This document shows positions 1 to 8,981 of a stretch of DNA of 64,000 bases, piece after piece. Position numbers and translations under genes: made by a program. Every line of letters begins with the position of its first letter. Position 1 is the stretch's first letter. The stretch comes from Roseateles sp. XES5 (GTDB lineage Bacteria; Pseudomonadota; Alphaproteobacteria; Rhizobiales; Rhizobiaceae): assembly GCF_020535545.1 (NCBI RefSeq), contig NZ_CP084754.1, forward strand, positions 310,001-374,000, written 5' to 3'. Below the pieces are notes generated by a model, which was given only the letters and a program-made list of their open reading frames with translations, ran no database searches and had not been told where the DNA came from.

Positions 1-33
1 GGCGCCGGACAGGCCGGCGCCAGGGAGAACCCG

Positions 34-555
34 ATGAAGACCCTGATATCCACGTTCAGTGCCGCCTGCCTCGCGCTCGCCGCCACCTTTGCTGCCGCCG
101 CCGACAAGCCGACGGATCCGCAGATCGCCCATATCGCCTACAGCGCCGGCGTCATCGACGTGGAGGCCGCCAAGCTCGCGCTGACCAAGACGAAGAATGC
201 CGACGTGAAGGCCTTCGCGGAATCGATGCAGAAGGACCACGAGGCCGTCAACGACATGGCGCTCGCGCTCGTCAAGAAGCTGAACGTGACGCCGGAAGAC
301 AATGCCACCAGCCAGGCGCTGGCCAAGGCGGCGGAGGAAAAGCGCGCCGAACTCGGCAAACTCGACGGCGCGGCCTTCGACAAGGCCTATATCGACAACG
401 AGGTCGCCTATCACAAGCAGGTCAACGGCGCGCTGGAGACGCTGCTGATCCCCTCCGCCCAGAACGCTGAGCTGAAGGGCCTGCTGGAAACCGGCCTGAA
501 GCTGTTCCAGGGCCATCAGCAGCATGCCGAGCACGTCGCCGCGGGCCTGAAATGA
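34..555 (+). CDS. DUF4142-family exported protein
   Basis: Secreted helical protein of 173 aa. Residues 1 to about 22 form a signal peptide (Lys at position 2, hydrophobic core, AAA end). The rest is Ala/Lys/Glu-rich helix with the spacing typical of DUF4142, a ferritin-like four-helix family of the periplasm, and a His-rich end (GHQQHAEH). The start follows an AGGGAG ribosome site. The stop overlaps the ATG of the cupredoxin gene by 4 bp (ATGA), so the two are translationally coupled. The family has no established biochemical role. The pairing with a copper protein suggests periplasmic metal or redox stress, but that is inference. Confidence 0.85.
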   Translation: MKTLISTFSAACLALAATFAAAADKPTDPQIAHIAYSAGVIDVEAAKLALTKTKNADVKAFAESMQKDHEAVNDMALALVKKLNVTPEDNATSQALAKAAEEKRAELGKLDGAAFDKAYIDNEVAYHKQVNGALETLLIPSAQNAELKGLLETGLKLFQGHQQHAEHVAAGLK

Positions 556-884
556 GCGGCGGCCTTCTCAACCGGCGACAGGTGCTGGTGACGGGCGCCG
601 CGGTTCTGGCCGGCGCGCGCTTCGCCCGCGCCCATAACGGCACCGTGCATGTCACCATCGAGAAGCTCGCCTTCCAGCCCGCCGAGATCGAGGTGAAGGC
701 GGGTGAGACGATCGAGTGGACGAACAAGGATCCCTTTGCCCATACCGCCACCGTCAAGGGTGGATGGGAGGTGGTCATTCCACCCGGGAAAGTGGCGACG
801 CATGTGGCGAGCCCCGGCGATACGGTCGCCTATTACTGCCGCTTCCACCCCAACATGAAGGGGCGGATCAAAATCGCCTCCTGA
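552..884 (+). CDS. Cupredoxin (amicyanin/plastocyanin-like) small blue copper protein
   Basis: 110 aa periplasmic type-1 copper electron carrier. An Arg-Arg pair at residues 8-9 followed by a hydrophobic run to about residue 27 looks like a short Tat-type signal. The copper ligand set is complete: His64, then Cys96, His99 and Met102 in a short C-x-x-H-x-x-M loop as in amicyanin and pseudoazurin. It is coupled to the DUF4142 gene by a 4 bp overlap. The electron partner is unknown; no amine dehydrogenase is visible nearby. It could act in copper handling rather than respiration. Confidence 0.88.
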   Translation: MSGGLLNRRQVLVTGAAVLAGARFARAHNGTVHVTIEKLAFQPAEIEVKAGETIEWTNKDPFAHTATVKGGWEVVIPPGKVATHVASPGDTVAYYCRFHPNMKGRIKIAS

Positions 885-889
885 GAGAG

Positions 890-921
890 GCCATTGCCGG
901 GCACCTGCGCCCGGCAATGGC
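890..921 (+). terminator. Perfect 13-bp hairpin between cupredoxin gene and folE
   Basis: Arms 890-902 (GCCATTGCCGGGC) and 909-921 pair perfectly around a 6-nt loop. It lies 6 bp after the cupredoxin stop. No U-tract follows, so it is either a Rho-dependent end point, an mRNA-stabilising hairpin or a weak intrinsic terminator. It separates the metal-protein pair from folE. Confidence 0.6.
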
Positions 922-967
922 TGCAAGCCCGCAAGAAACAGGTTCCGCGTAGAAAGGCAGATCGCCC

Positions 968-1579
968 ATGGACGCCATAGTCACCCATTTTCCGCGTGTC
1001 GATGATCCGTCGAGCCGCCCCTCCCAGAAGGAAGCGGAAGACGCCGTCCGCGTTCTCCTGCGCTGGGCCGGCGACGACCCGGAACGCGAAGGTCTGCTCG
1101 ATACGCCCAAGCGCGTGGCGAAAGCCTATCGTGAACTCTTCTTCGGCTACGACCTTGCCGCCGAGGACGTGCTCGGCCGCACCTTCGAGGAGGTTGCCGG
1201 CTACGACGACATGGTGCTGGTGAAGGACATTCCCTTCTTCTCGCACTGCGAACATCACATGGTGCCGATCATCGGCAAGGCGCATGTCGCTTATCTGCCG
1301 AACGGCCGGGTGCTCGGCCTGTCCAAGATCGCCCGCGTGGTGGAGATCTTCGGCCGCCGCCTGCAGACGCAGGAGACGATGACGGCGCAGATCGCCAGGT
1401 CCATCGACGAAACGCTGAACCCGCGGGGCGTCGCCGTGATGATCGAGGCCGAGCATATGTGCATGGCCATGCGCGGCATCCAGAAACAGGGCTCGACAAC
1501 GCTCACCACCACCTTTACCGGTGCCTTCAAGACCGAGCCGACCGAACAGGTCCGGTTCATGACGATGATCCGGAGCTAG
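968..1579 (+). CDS. folE: GTP cyclohydrolase I
   Basis: 203 aa, the normal length for FolE. It converts GTP to 7,8-dihydroneopterin triphosphate, the first step of folate synthesis, in the cytoplasm as a homodecamer. The zinc ligands are present: Cys94 and His97 in SHCEHH and Cys165 in HMCMAMRG. The GLSKIARVV and [11 protein letters not shown] segments are also typical. ATG at 968 follows a GGCAGATC leader with only weak ribosome-site similarity. The TAG stop is formed by the left edge of an intergenic repeat. It appears to be monocistronic. Confidence 0.97.
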   Translation: MDAIVTHFPRVDDPSSRPSQKEAEDAVRVLLRWAGDDPEREGLLDTPKRVAKAYRELFFGYDLAAEDVLGRTFEEVAGYDDMVLVKDIPFFSHCEHHMVPIIGKAHVAYLPNGRVLGLSKIARVVEIFGRRLQTQETMTAQIARSIDETLNPRGVAVMIEAEHMCMAMRGIQKQGSTTLTTTFTGAFKTEPTEQVRFMTMIRS

Positions 1580-1682
1580 AGCCATTTCCAGCCGAAGCGG
1601 CACCACGCCAGCGTCGGATAATGTGACAAAAACAAGAGCCTAGACAATTCCGTTGAACCGGACTTCACCGGAATTGTCTAGG
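1577..1682. repeat. Rhizobial palindromic intergenic repeat, copy R1
   Basis: Starts TAGAGCCATTTCCAGCCGAAG, contains GTCGGATAATG and an AAAAACAA tract, then a 17-bp hairpin with one mismatch (arms 1641-1657 and 1664-1680). It matches copy R6 near 61.7 kb in layout, but the hairpin arms differ by compensating changes. The left TAG is the folE stop. The right end, read on the minus strand, supplies the TAG stop of the GGDEF gene. It sits between two convergent genes and may act as a two-way terminator. Confidence 0.85.
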
Positions 1683-3648
1683 CCGGCGCGCCTTCCCGGC
1701 ATTGGAACAGGCAGGTCCGGCCACGGCCACCGGTTTTGGCGCGATAGAGCGCCGTGTCGGCCCGGTCGATGATCTGGCCGACCGAAAGGTCGGGGCCGCC
1801 GTCTCCGGCAATGCCGGCGCTGAAGCCGACGGCGGCCGTCGCATCGGGATGAGGCTTGATCCGTCCAGCCTCCCGGCGCAGGTCTTCCAGAGCGGTGACG
1901 CAATCCGCCGGACCATGGCCGGGGAAGACGATCAGGAACTCTTCTCCACCCCAGCGCCCCATGATCACCTCCGCCGGCAGTTTGGCGCGCGCTGCGGCGG
2001 CGATGCCCTTCAGCACGAGATCACCCGCCAGATGGCCGTAGGTGTCATTGATCGCCTTGAAGTGATCGAGGTCGACAAGGGCGACGGAAAAGGCGCGATC
2101 GCTGGCCCGCATCTCGGCCAGCAGCGCCGTTGCACGATCGAGGATATGCCGCCGGTTCGGCAGGCCCGTCAGCGGATCCGTGTTGGCCATATCGACCAAC
2201 CGCCGCCGGTGGCCGATATCCAGATAGTGCAGGCGGCAGAAGACGGCGAGCGCCAGAATCAGGGCGGCGACGGATACCAGCAGGCTCGTCCGCTTGGCAT
2301 CCGCCGCGTTTCTCTCGGCGTGCAGCGTCCGTTGCAGCGTCTCGGCCTTCGCCGCCTGAAGGCCGGCGGCGAATTGCGCGGCAAGAATGAGCGTCTGCCG
2401 CGCGGTCGCGGCCTCTTTCCAGAGCCGGTAGCGGTCGATGTATTGATGCAGGTCCGCCAGCGCCCCTGCAAGATCGCCGGTTCGTTGGTTGGCCTCGGCG
2501 CGCAGGCGGAACGGCTCGAACGCATTCAGCAGCGCCGGTCCCTTATCGGCCGCGATGAGGGCATCCAGGCGGGCGCGGGCCTCGTCGGTCCGGCCCTCGG
2601 CAAGGCCGATCTCGGCCAGCAGCAGTTCGGCATGCGGCAGGCCGGCCTCGTCCAGCCGGGCGAATTCCGCCCGCGCCCGCATGCAGTGCCGCCGCGCCGA
2701 CTGCCATTGCGCAAGCCCGATGAAGGCACGGCAGAATTCCTTGTCGACATAGGCCGCGCCGACGCTTGCCGCCGACCGCCGGTGCGAGGCGCCCGCGCGC
2801 TCCAGTTCCTGGAGCGCTTCGGGAAAGCGGCGAAGATTGTTCAGGTAAATCCCGCGGAAGCCATGCGCCATGGCGAGCAGGAAGTCGTTGCCCTGCGCCG
2901 TCTCGAAATCGATGACCGCCTGATTGAGTTCCAGCGCGGCGGTATCGTTGCCGACATTGCTCCAAAGCCGGGCGAGAAGCCGGGTGGCTTCCGCATGCGC
3001 CAGGGAAAACCCTCGCCCCTCGCTGCGTCGATAGGCATCGAACAGCTGGCGTGCGGCCGCACTGAAATCACCGCTCATGCGGTGGATGCTGCCGAGCGCG
3101 ATGGCAAGGCACAGGCTGCGTCCGGTATCGGGCGCACGCACGGCGGCATGCTCCACCTGCGGACGCAGGACGACGAGGTCCACAGCGCGAAACGTGTTCG
3201 TGGAAACGATCCAGAGCAATTCGGCGCGGGCCTCGCTGTTCTCCGACAGGGGGAGTTCCAGTCCCTGCAATGCGATGCGCCGCGCTTCGGTGGCCTGCGA
3301 GAGGCGTCCGTATCCTTCCGCCTGCAGGGCCAGGAGCCGGCCGCGGATTTCCGGCGGCAGGATTCCCCTGCCCGCCAGCGCCGAACCGGCCATGCGGGAG
3401 GCTGCGGCCGGATCGCGGCCCAGCATGGCGCTGATCGGCAGCAGCAGGGGATCGGCGACGGGCAGGCAGGATGCAAGCGCCGCCGCCGCGGGCAGAAGGA
3501 AGAAAAGGACCGCAAGGAAGACGCGGCATGCCCATCGCGCCGCCCGAAAGCCGAGCGCCGGGGCCATGGAGCGGGTTCCGGGACGGTGTAAGGCCATTTC
3601 CACCGCGACGACCGGCAAGGGGCCGCGACAGCCTGGTTGCCGTGCCAT
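1678..3648 (-). CDS. Membrane-anchored diguanylate cyclase with TPR-like sensor region
   Basis: 656 aa from the ATG four bases after the upstream stop. A better signal sequence begins at internal Met28 (position 3567), so the start is uncertain. A hydrophobic export signal (about residues 41-60) leads to a long helical, Ala/Leu/Arg-rich repeat region (about 80-430) resembling TPR units. A second membrane segment (LLVSVAALILALAVF) precedes a C-terminal GGDEF domain with an intact GGEEF active site at 567-571 and DPLTGLPNRR. The expected activity is synthesis of cyclic-di-GMP from two GTP. It is coupled to the MHYT-GGDEF-EAL gene, so both may tune the same c-di-GMP pool. Confidence 0.88.
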   Translation of the reverse strand: MARQPGCRGPLPVVAVEMALHRPGTRSMAPALGFRAARWACRVFLAVLFFLLPAAAALASCLPVADPLLLPISAMLGRDPAAASRMAGSALAGRGILPPEIRGRLLALQAEGYGRLSQATEARRIALQGLELPLSENSEARAELLWIVSTNTFRAVDLVVLRPQVEHAAVRAPDTGRSLCLAIALGSIHRMSGDFSAAARQLFDAYRRSEGRGFSLAHAEATRLLARLWSNVGNDTAALELNQAVIDFETAQGNDFLLAMAHGFRGIYLNNLRRFPEALQELERAGASHRRSAASVGAAYVDKEFCRAFIGLAQWQSARRHCMRARAEFARLDEAGLPHAELLLAEIGLAEGRTDEARARLDALIAADKGPALLNAFEPFRLRAEANQRTGDLAGALADLHQYIDRYRLWKEAATARQTLILAAQFAAGLQAAKAETLQRTLHAERNAADAKRTSLLVSVAALILALAVFCRLHYLDIGHRRRLVDMANTDPLTGLPNRRHILDRATALLAEMRASDRAFSVALVDLDHFKAINDTYGHLAGDLVLKGIAAAARAKLPAEVIMGRWGGEEFLIVFPGHGPADCVTALEDLRREAGRIKPHPDATAAVGFSAGIAGDGGPDLSVGQIIDRADTALYRAKTGGRGRTCLFQCREGAPA

Positions 3649-3651
3649 CGG

Positions 3652-6069
3652 TTACTCGCCCTGCGTCAACCGTGCCGGGCGGGCAGGCCCGCTCTGCGCA
3701 GCCGCACCGGTATATTGCCAGAGATCGGCAATTGGCTGTGGCCTGCCGACGAGATAGCCCTGTACTTCCTGGCATTCCTCGCTGCTGAGGAAATCGAGTT
3801 CTCCGGCCGTCTCGACGCCTTCGGCGAGAACGGGCAGCGCGAGGCCCCGGCCGAGACCGAGGACGGCGCGCACGATCGTCGCCGCCTGTCCGTTCCCGTC
3901 GACCGAGCGGATGAAGGAGGCGTCGATCTTGATCTTGTCGAAGGGAAACGCACGCAGGTTGGAGAGTGAGGAATAGCCCGTTCCGAAATCGTCCATGGCG
4001 ATGCGCACGCCGAGCGCTTTCAACTGCCGCAGCGTGGCGAGCGCGCGGTTGAAGTCGCGAATGAGGGCGGTCTCGGTGATTTCCAGCTCAAGGCGATGGG
4101 GCGCAAGCCCTGTCTGAAGCAGGGTCTCGTGCACAAGCTGCGCGAAATGAGCGCTGTGCAGCTGGACCGGTGAAACATTGACGGCGATGCCGAGCGGGCG
4201 CACCCAGCTTGCAGCCTCCTGGCAGGCTTCGCGCAGGACCCATTCGCCGATCGGCAGGATAAGCCCGCATTCCTCGGCGATGGGAATGAACATGTCCGGC
4301 CCGATGCGACCGCGCGCGCGGCTGTGCCAACGCAGCAGCGCTTCGAAGCCGACGACCTCCCGGTCGGCGGTGCGGGCCTGCGGCTGGTAGACGAGCGAGA
4401 GTTCGCCGCGCACGATCGCATGCCGCAGGTCGTGCTCGATGCGGCGACGCTCGCGAACCTGATCGCCCATGGCGGTTTCGAAGAACCGGTAGATACCGCG
4501 GCCATCCGCCTTCGCACGGTAGAGCGCAGTGTCGGCATGGCTCATGAGCGCGGTCCGGTCGGATGCGTCGGCCGGATAGACGGCGATGCCGATGCTTGTG
4601 GAAATCAGGCCCTCGGTGCTGGCGGCGCTTTCGTTTTCCGCCCGCAACGCCTCCAGTATGCTTTCGGCGATCCGGCCGGCCTGCAGGGGATTGCCAAGGC
4701 CGGGTGCGATGACGGCGAACTCGTCGCCGCCGAGCCGTGCCATCAACTGACCCTTCCGCAGCACCTTGGAGGCGGTCTGCGCCACCTTCTGCAACAGCTT
4801 GTCGCCCGCCGCGTGGCCGAACAGGTCGTTGACCTCCTTGAAGCGGTCGAGATCGAGGCAGAGCACGGCGAGATGGGTGCCGCTCATCGAACCGTCGGGC
4901 TGGTGCGCGGCGATCTGCTCGTCGAGGGTCGTGTTGAAACTGTTGCGGTTGGCAAGGCCCGTCAGCGTATCGTGATGGGCCAGGAAATGGATGCTGTTTT
5001 CCGCCTTCTTGCGGGCGCGCAGGTCCCGGACGGCGATGGCCGTGTGCGTTTCATTGGCAAAGCCGATCGGCCGCGAGATCACCTCGACGTCGATCACGGC
5101 GCCATCGGCGGGACAAAGCCAGGTTTCGAAGGCGACATTGGGTTTTTCCGTCAACTGGCGGCGAGCCGCCTCCTCGGGAAGGAAGGTGGCAAGATCGGCG
5201 CCGACCAATTGCTCCTGCCGGCACCCGGCAAGTGCCTCGAAGCTGGCATTGGCCGAGACGATGGCGCCCGCATGGCAGACTAGCAGGCCTTCAAAGGCGG
5301 CGTTGGCGAGGCCGCGCATGCGCTCCGCCTCCCGCTCGGCCAGCCGCCGGTCGCGGACATCCAGCGCCAGCGCCGCGAAGGTCAGCAGCAGGATCGTAAA
5401 GGCCGCGACCGAGACCAGCACGGCCAGCCAGGCCGTCGGAATGGCCATCGGGGAGACCTCGAAACGCGGATCCGGCACGATGGCCGCCGCGCCCATGGCG
5501 GTGAAATGATGGCTGACGATGGCGACCGTCAGCAGCAGCGTCCCGCCAGCCAGCGCCGCCTTCGAGCGGTCGCGCAGTCCGACCGGCAAGGCGAGAGCGC
5601 CGATCCCCGTGCCAAGCGCGATCGACACGGCCACCAGCAGCGGATCCCATTCGATGCGGCCGGGAATCTCGAAGGCGGCCATGCCCGTATAGTGCATGAC
5701 GGCAATGCCGCCGCCGACGACGGCACCGCCCGACCAGCGGGAAAACTGAAAACCGGTGAGCGCAACGGCAAGACCGAGCCGCGTCAGCAGGATCGCGTCA
5801 ACCAGCGAGACAGCCGTCAGGGTGATGTTGTAGCCGGTCGGCATGGCCGGGGAAAAGGCGAGCATGGCGATGAAGTGGGTGGCCCATATGCCGAAGCCCG
5901 TCGCCGTCGCGGCGACCCACAGCCAGACCACGCGCAGCTTGCCTTCCGTGCGCAGCACATGATGCATGAGATTGATCGCGGAAAACGAAGCCAGGGTGCA
6001 CACCAGCCCGGCAAGGGCGACGAGACGGAAATCGTGCTCATTCACGAGGCAGTTATAGACGGTCAGCAT
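3652..6069 (-). CDS. MHYT-PAS-GGDEF-EAL cyclic-di-GMP signalling protein
   Basis: 805 aa. Residues 1-235 form a seven-helix MHYT sensor, proposed in the family to bind copper and sense O2, CO or NO. Three motifs are visible: ATHF near 63, MHYT at 125-128 and HHFTAM at 187-192. A PAS-like segment (about 250-350) follows, then GGDEF with intact GGDEF at 447-451, then EAL with EAL at 576-578, ELEITETALI, DDFGTGYSSLS and LAEGVET. Both cyclase and phosphodiesterase sites look complete, so the net activity cannot be read from sequence. It is first of a two-gene unit with the downstream GGDEF protein. Confidence 0.93.
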   Translation of the reverse strand: MLTVYNCLVNEHDFRLVALAGLVCTLASFSAINLMHHVLRTEGKLRVVWLWVAATATGFGIWATHFIAMLAFSPAMPTGYNITLTAVSLVDAILLTRLGLAVALTGFQFSRWSGGAVVGGGIAVMHYTGMAAFEIPGRIEWDPLLVAVSIALGTGIGALALPVGLRDRSKAALAGGTLLLTVAIVSHHFTAMGAAAIVPDPRFEVSPMAIPTAWLAVLVSVAAFTILLLTFAALALDVRDRRLAEREAERMRGLANAAFEGLLVCHAGAIVSANASFEALAGCRQEQLVGADLATFLPEEAARRQLTEKPNVAFETWLCPADGAVIDVEVISRPIGFANETHTAIAVRDLRARKKAENSIHFLAHHDTLTGLANRNSFNTTLDEQIAAHQPDGSMSGTHLAVLCLDLDRFKEVNDLFGHAAGDKLLQKVAQTASKVLRKGQLMARLGGDEFAVIAPGLGNPLQAGRIAESILEALRAENESAASTEGLISTSIGIAVYPADASDRTALMSHADTALYRAKADGRGIYRFFETAMGDQVRERRRIEHDLRHAIVRGELSLVYQPQARTADREVVGFEALLRWHSRARGRIGPDMFIPIAEECGLILPIGEWVLREACQEAASWVRPLGIAVNVSPVQLHSAHFAQLVHETLLQTGLAPHRLELEITETALIRDFNRALATLRQLKALGVRIAMDDFGTGYSSLSNLRAFPFDKIKIDASFIRSVDGNGQAATIVRAVLGLGRGLALPVLAEGVETAGELDFLSSEECQEVQGYLVGRPQPIADLWQYTGAAAQSGPARPARLTQGE

Positions 6070-6404
6070 TCCCGGTGGCTCCGTTGCGGCTTCGCTGTCG
6101 GCGGGCGGCCGATGCTCAAATCATTCTCGACGGTCAGCCCGCAGGTGCCGGATGCGACGTCCGCAGATCACCCACCCCGTTCGTCCCGCCCCCAGGGCGC
6201 GCGCCGTCTCTCCGGCAGGCGAGGGAAGCCGGCTTCGCGGATTGCTGATGACGGGAGGTAGGCATGCCCTCATGGCATAGAGGCTGTTCCGCTACGAAAT
6301 CTCGCACCGAATTGTTAAATCGCAATTAAAGAATAAATAGTCCCGAATAATAATCGCAGATTGCACAGTATATATTACGCACCATAAATATTATTTAGAA
6401 GAAT
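6070..6404. other. Intergenic region upstream of the MHYT-GGDEF-EAL gene
   Basis: 335 bp with no supported gene. The half next to 6070 is GC-rich and should carry the promoter of the minus-strand c-di-GMP operon. About 6300-6400 is sharply AT-rich (runs such as AATAATAATCGC and TATATATTACG), beyond the 3' end of the LysR gene. No tRNA or clear terminator hairpin is seen. Confidence 0.6.
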
Positions 6405-7361
6405 TCATGATGTTGAGTTTTCCTCATCTACTGAAAGAACACCACCCGCTACCCCGCCCGGGTCTGCGGGAGGACTTTCGGCCGGCGCGGCCATTGCTCT
6501 CCGCGCGCGCCGGGCCGCGATCTTGACGATCCACGCACAGAACGCGTCGATCAGCGGCTCGTGGCGCCGGGCGTGCTTGATGTTGATGTAGTAGGCGCGC
6601 CCGGAGGGCATGCGATGACGGGAGGCGAGCACGACGCTGCCCTCCTTCAGGGACCGCTCCGCCAGAAAATCCGGAACAAGCGCGACGCCGACACCGGCCA
6701 TCGCCATTTCCAGCCCGAAGACATAGTGGCTTGCGCCGACAAGGGCGGATCGCTCGAAGGCAGACGGCCACAGATCGCCGGCGGTGCGGGCAAAGGCCTG
6801 CCAATCGTCGCCGAAGGTCGCCTCGTCGACATCATGGGTGATGAGCTGCTGCCCCGCATCGGCCTGCTTCGCCACGGCAATCAGCGTCTCGTCGAAGAGC
6901 TTGGCGGACCAGTAGCCCGACTTCAGCGGCGTGGTGGAGAAGAAGACGTCGGCGATGCGGTCGCTGAGGTCGGTATCTTCCGCATACATCTTCACCCGCA
7001 GATGGTTGCGCCATTTCGCCTGCCCCATGGCATTGAGATGGGGAATGAACCAGCCGAGACCGAAGCAACTGCACATGGTCACCCGCAGGAAGCGGCTGGA
7101 CGCCGCGATGCCGTCGCGAACGGAGGAGTCGATCTCGGAGAAGGCGTATTTCAGGCTTTCGGCGATCTGCCGCCCCCGGTCGGTAAAGGCGATGTTGCGG
7201 CCCTGCTTGACGAACAGCTCCTCGCCGATCTGTTCGCGCAGGCTGCGCAACTGATGGCTGACGGCGCTGGACGTGATACCGAGCTCGCGCGCCGCACCGG
7301 CCAGCGACGCGTGCCGATAGACGCATTCGAACACCTGCAGCGACCGAATATTGTAATACAT
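6405..7361 (-). CDS. LysR-family transcriptional regulator
   Basis: 318 aa from the ATG at 7361, which has AGGA seven bases upstream. The longer reading frame to 7436 has no such site. The N-terminal winged helix-turn-helix (LQVFECVYRHASLAGAARELGITSSAVSHQLRSL) is followed by a substrate-binding domain of the GcvA type, and a proline-rich tail ends the protein. It is divergent from the secreted protein gene at 7624, with 262 bp between them. The effector is unknown. Confidence 0.9.
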   Translation of the reverse strand: MYYNIRSLQVFECVYRHASLAGAARELGITSSAVSHQLRSLREQIGEELFVKQGRNIAFTDRGRQIAESLKYAFSEIDSSVRDGIAASSRFLRVTMCSCFGLGWFIPHLNAMGQAKWRNHLRVKMYAEDTDLSDRIADVFFSTTPLKSGYWSAKLFDETLIAVAKQADAGQQLITHDVDEATFGDDWQAFARTAGDLWPSAFERSALVGASHYVFGLEMAMAGVGVALVPDFLAERSLKEGSVVLASRHRMPSGRAYYINIKHARRHEPLIDAFCAWIVKIAARRARRAMAAPAESPPADPGGVAGGVLSVDEENSTS

Positions 7362-7493
7362 CCGCCTGTCCTGTTCCGACCCGCCATCAGAAGGATCGGG
7401 AACAAAGTGCATCGGCGCGCCGTCACCCCACAACACATAAATGCGCAGAGCTGAATATTTTACCGCGTCTATTTTGAATATTAGACCATCAGA

Positions 7494-7506
7494 CTCAACA
7501 GTTGAG
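7494..7506. promoter_or_regulatory. Short palindrome in the LysR/secreted-protein intergenic region
   Basis: CTCAAC-A-GTTGAG is a 6+1+6 perfect palindrome. Just to its left TGAATATT occurs twice (7452-7459 and 7475-7482), 23 bp apart, roughly two helix turns. The position between divergent genes fits a LysR operator, though the classical T-N11-A form is not obvious. Confidence 0.35.
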
Positions 7507-7623
7507 CAGACCTAAACATCGCGCCGTGCAAAAAATTCCAAATGACAGGCGGTGTCGCGCCAGCCCTTGCAATCGGTCTTCAAGCCAGCAAAGTATCCAC
7601 GCGAATCCCAAATGGAGTTTTCC

Positions 7624-8205
7624 ATGCATCAGTCCATACTTACTGCCGCCGTCGTGCTCGCGGGAGCCCTGTTTGCTTCCACTGCCCAGGCGCAGGTTCC
7701 CTTCTTCAACGCCTCCTGTCCCGGCCGGGTGGACGTGCACGCCGATGACGGCGGCCCGGTCTTCATCAACGGCAAGCAGGCCAGACTGAAACGCTTCAGC
7801 AACAGCTATTACGAAGCCCGCCTCGGCAGGCTCACCATCTCCATCAGCGTCAATCCGGACGGAAGCCCCGACATCTCCTATACTGCGGCCGGCGGCGGCA
7901 ATGGCGTGTGCCGTGTGAAGGGCGGCCGCGCCGCCGAGATGCAGGATGACGGCGATGATGACGGCTATGTCGAAACCCGGCCGAGACGCCGCTCCAGCGG
8001 TGTCGCCCCCGCCATGATGCCGGCTTTCTGCCGCGGCGAAGCCTCGGCGCAGTTTGGTGTCCGGCCAACGCGCATCACGACCAACATGGCCTTCCGAAGC
8101 GGCAAGGGCTATGTGGTGCAGGGCAATTATCCGGATGGAAACGGCCGCGCCGCCTTCTTCAATTGCTGGTTCGACAGGGACGGCAATTTCGTCTCGGTCA
8201 ATTGA
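7624..8205 (+). CDS. Secreted four-cysteine protein of unknown function
   Basis: 193 aa starting at ATG 7624, which has GGAG six bases upstream; an in-frame start at 7552 is less likely. Residues 1 to about 23 are a signal peptide ending AQA. The mature protein carries four cysteines in two pairs: NASC and GVC in the first half, AFC and FFNC in the second. An acidic, Arg-rich linker separates them (QDDGDDDGY, RPRRRS). The layout suggests two small disulfide-closed beta modules. I do not recognise the family. The CPBP protease gene begins 8 bp after the stop, so the two are probably co-transcribed. Confidence 0.75.
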   Translation: MHQSILTAAVVLAGALFASTAQAQVPFFNASCPGRVDVHADDGGPVFINGKQARLKRFSNSYYEARLGRLTISISVNPDGSPDISYTAAGGGNGVCRVKGGRAAEMQDDGDDDGYVETRPRRRSSGVAPAMMPAFCRGEASAQFGVRPTRITTNMAFRSGKGYVVQGNYPDGNGRAAFFNCWFDRDGNFVSVN

Positions 8206-8213
8206 GGCCCGGC

Positions 8214-8969
8214 ATGGCATCGCGGCAGGACGCCCTCGAGGCCCCGGAATATCCCGACGACCTGCCGTTCTATGACGGCCGTCCTGTCGCGATCGCTTCG
8301 TGGGGTTGGCTGGCCGTCGTTGCCGCGGTGCCCCTCGCCTTCTTCATCCTGTCCGTGTCGGGGCCGGTGGCCTCGACACAGGCAGCGGCACTGCTGCCGA
8401 CATTCCTCTTTGCCGGCCTGCCGCTTGCAGCGCTTGCCCTTGCCGCCGGTCGGCACTGGACCGCTCTGTTCCGCCCTTATGGCCCGAAGGCATTCGGCGT
8501 CTCCCTCCTCTTCGCCCTCGCCACGCTCGCCGTTTCCGGCGTGGTGGCCCTCGCGCTGCAGATCCTCGTTCCCATGCAGCCCAACCCCATCCTGGCGGCG
8601 CTCGCGCAGATGGGAGCCGCTGAGACCGCCCTGTTCTTCGCGCGTACCATTGTCCAGCTTGTCGGCGAGGAGGTGGCGACCATCCTGCCGCTGCTCGCCA
8701 TCCTGTGGTTCGCCCATGAACGGCTTGGCCTTTCCAGAAGGGTGGGTCTCGCGCTGGGCATCGTGCTGTCGACGGTCTGGTTCTCCGCCATGCACCTGCC
8801 CACCTATGACTGGAATCCTCTCCAGTGTTTCGGCATTATCGGCAGCAGCCGCCTCGTCCTGACGGCAGCCTATGTCCTGACGCGAAACCTCTGGGTCTCC
8901 GCGGGTGCGCATATCCTCAACGACTGGTCTCTCTTCGTCCTCAGCCTCGCCATCCCCGACGAGGCATGA
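8214..8969 (+). CDS. CPBP-family intramembrane metalloprotease
   Basis: 251 aa membrane protein with about seven to eight hydrophobic helices. The Abi/CPBP motifs are present: EE in LVGEEVATIL, FSAMH and GAHILND. The usual EExxxR Arg is not seen. ATG at 8214 is preceded by GAGG and lies 8 bp after the secreted-protein stop. Family members cleave transmembrane substrates, as in prenyl-protein processing, bacteriocin immunity or anti-sigma release. The 3' end faces the amidase gene with 12 bp between. Confidence 0.8.
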   Translation: MASRQDALEAPEYPDDLPFYDGRPVAIASWGWLAVVAAVPLAFFILSVSGPVASTQAAALLPTFLFAGLPLAALALAAGRHWTALFRPYGPKAFGVSLLFALATLAVSGVVALALQILVPMQPNPILAALAQMGAAETALFFARTIVQLVGEEVATILPLLAILWFAHERLGLSRRVGLALGIVLSTVWFSAMHLPTYDWNPLQCFGIIGSSRLVLTAAYVLTRNLWVSAGAHILNDWSLFVLSLAIPDEA

Positions 8970-8981
8970 AACGACGCCAGC

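Noticed and set aside
1702..3591. 629-aa plus-strand open frame opposite the GGDEF gene
   Set aside because: Arg/Gly/Asp/His-rich composition with no domain. The minus strand has a clear GGEEF protein. A GC-rich shadow.
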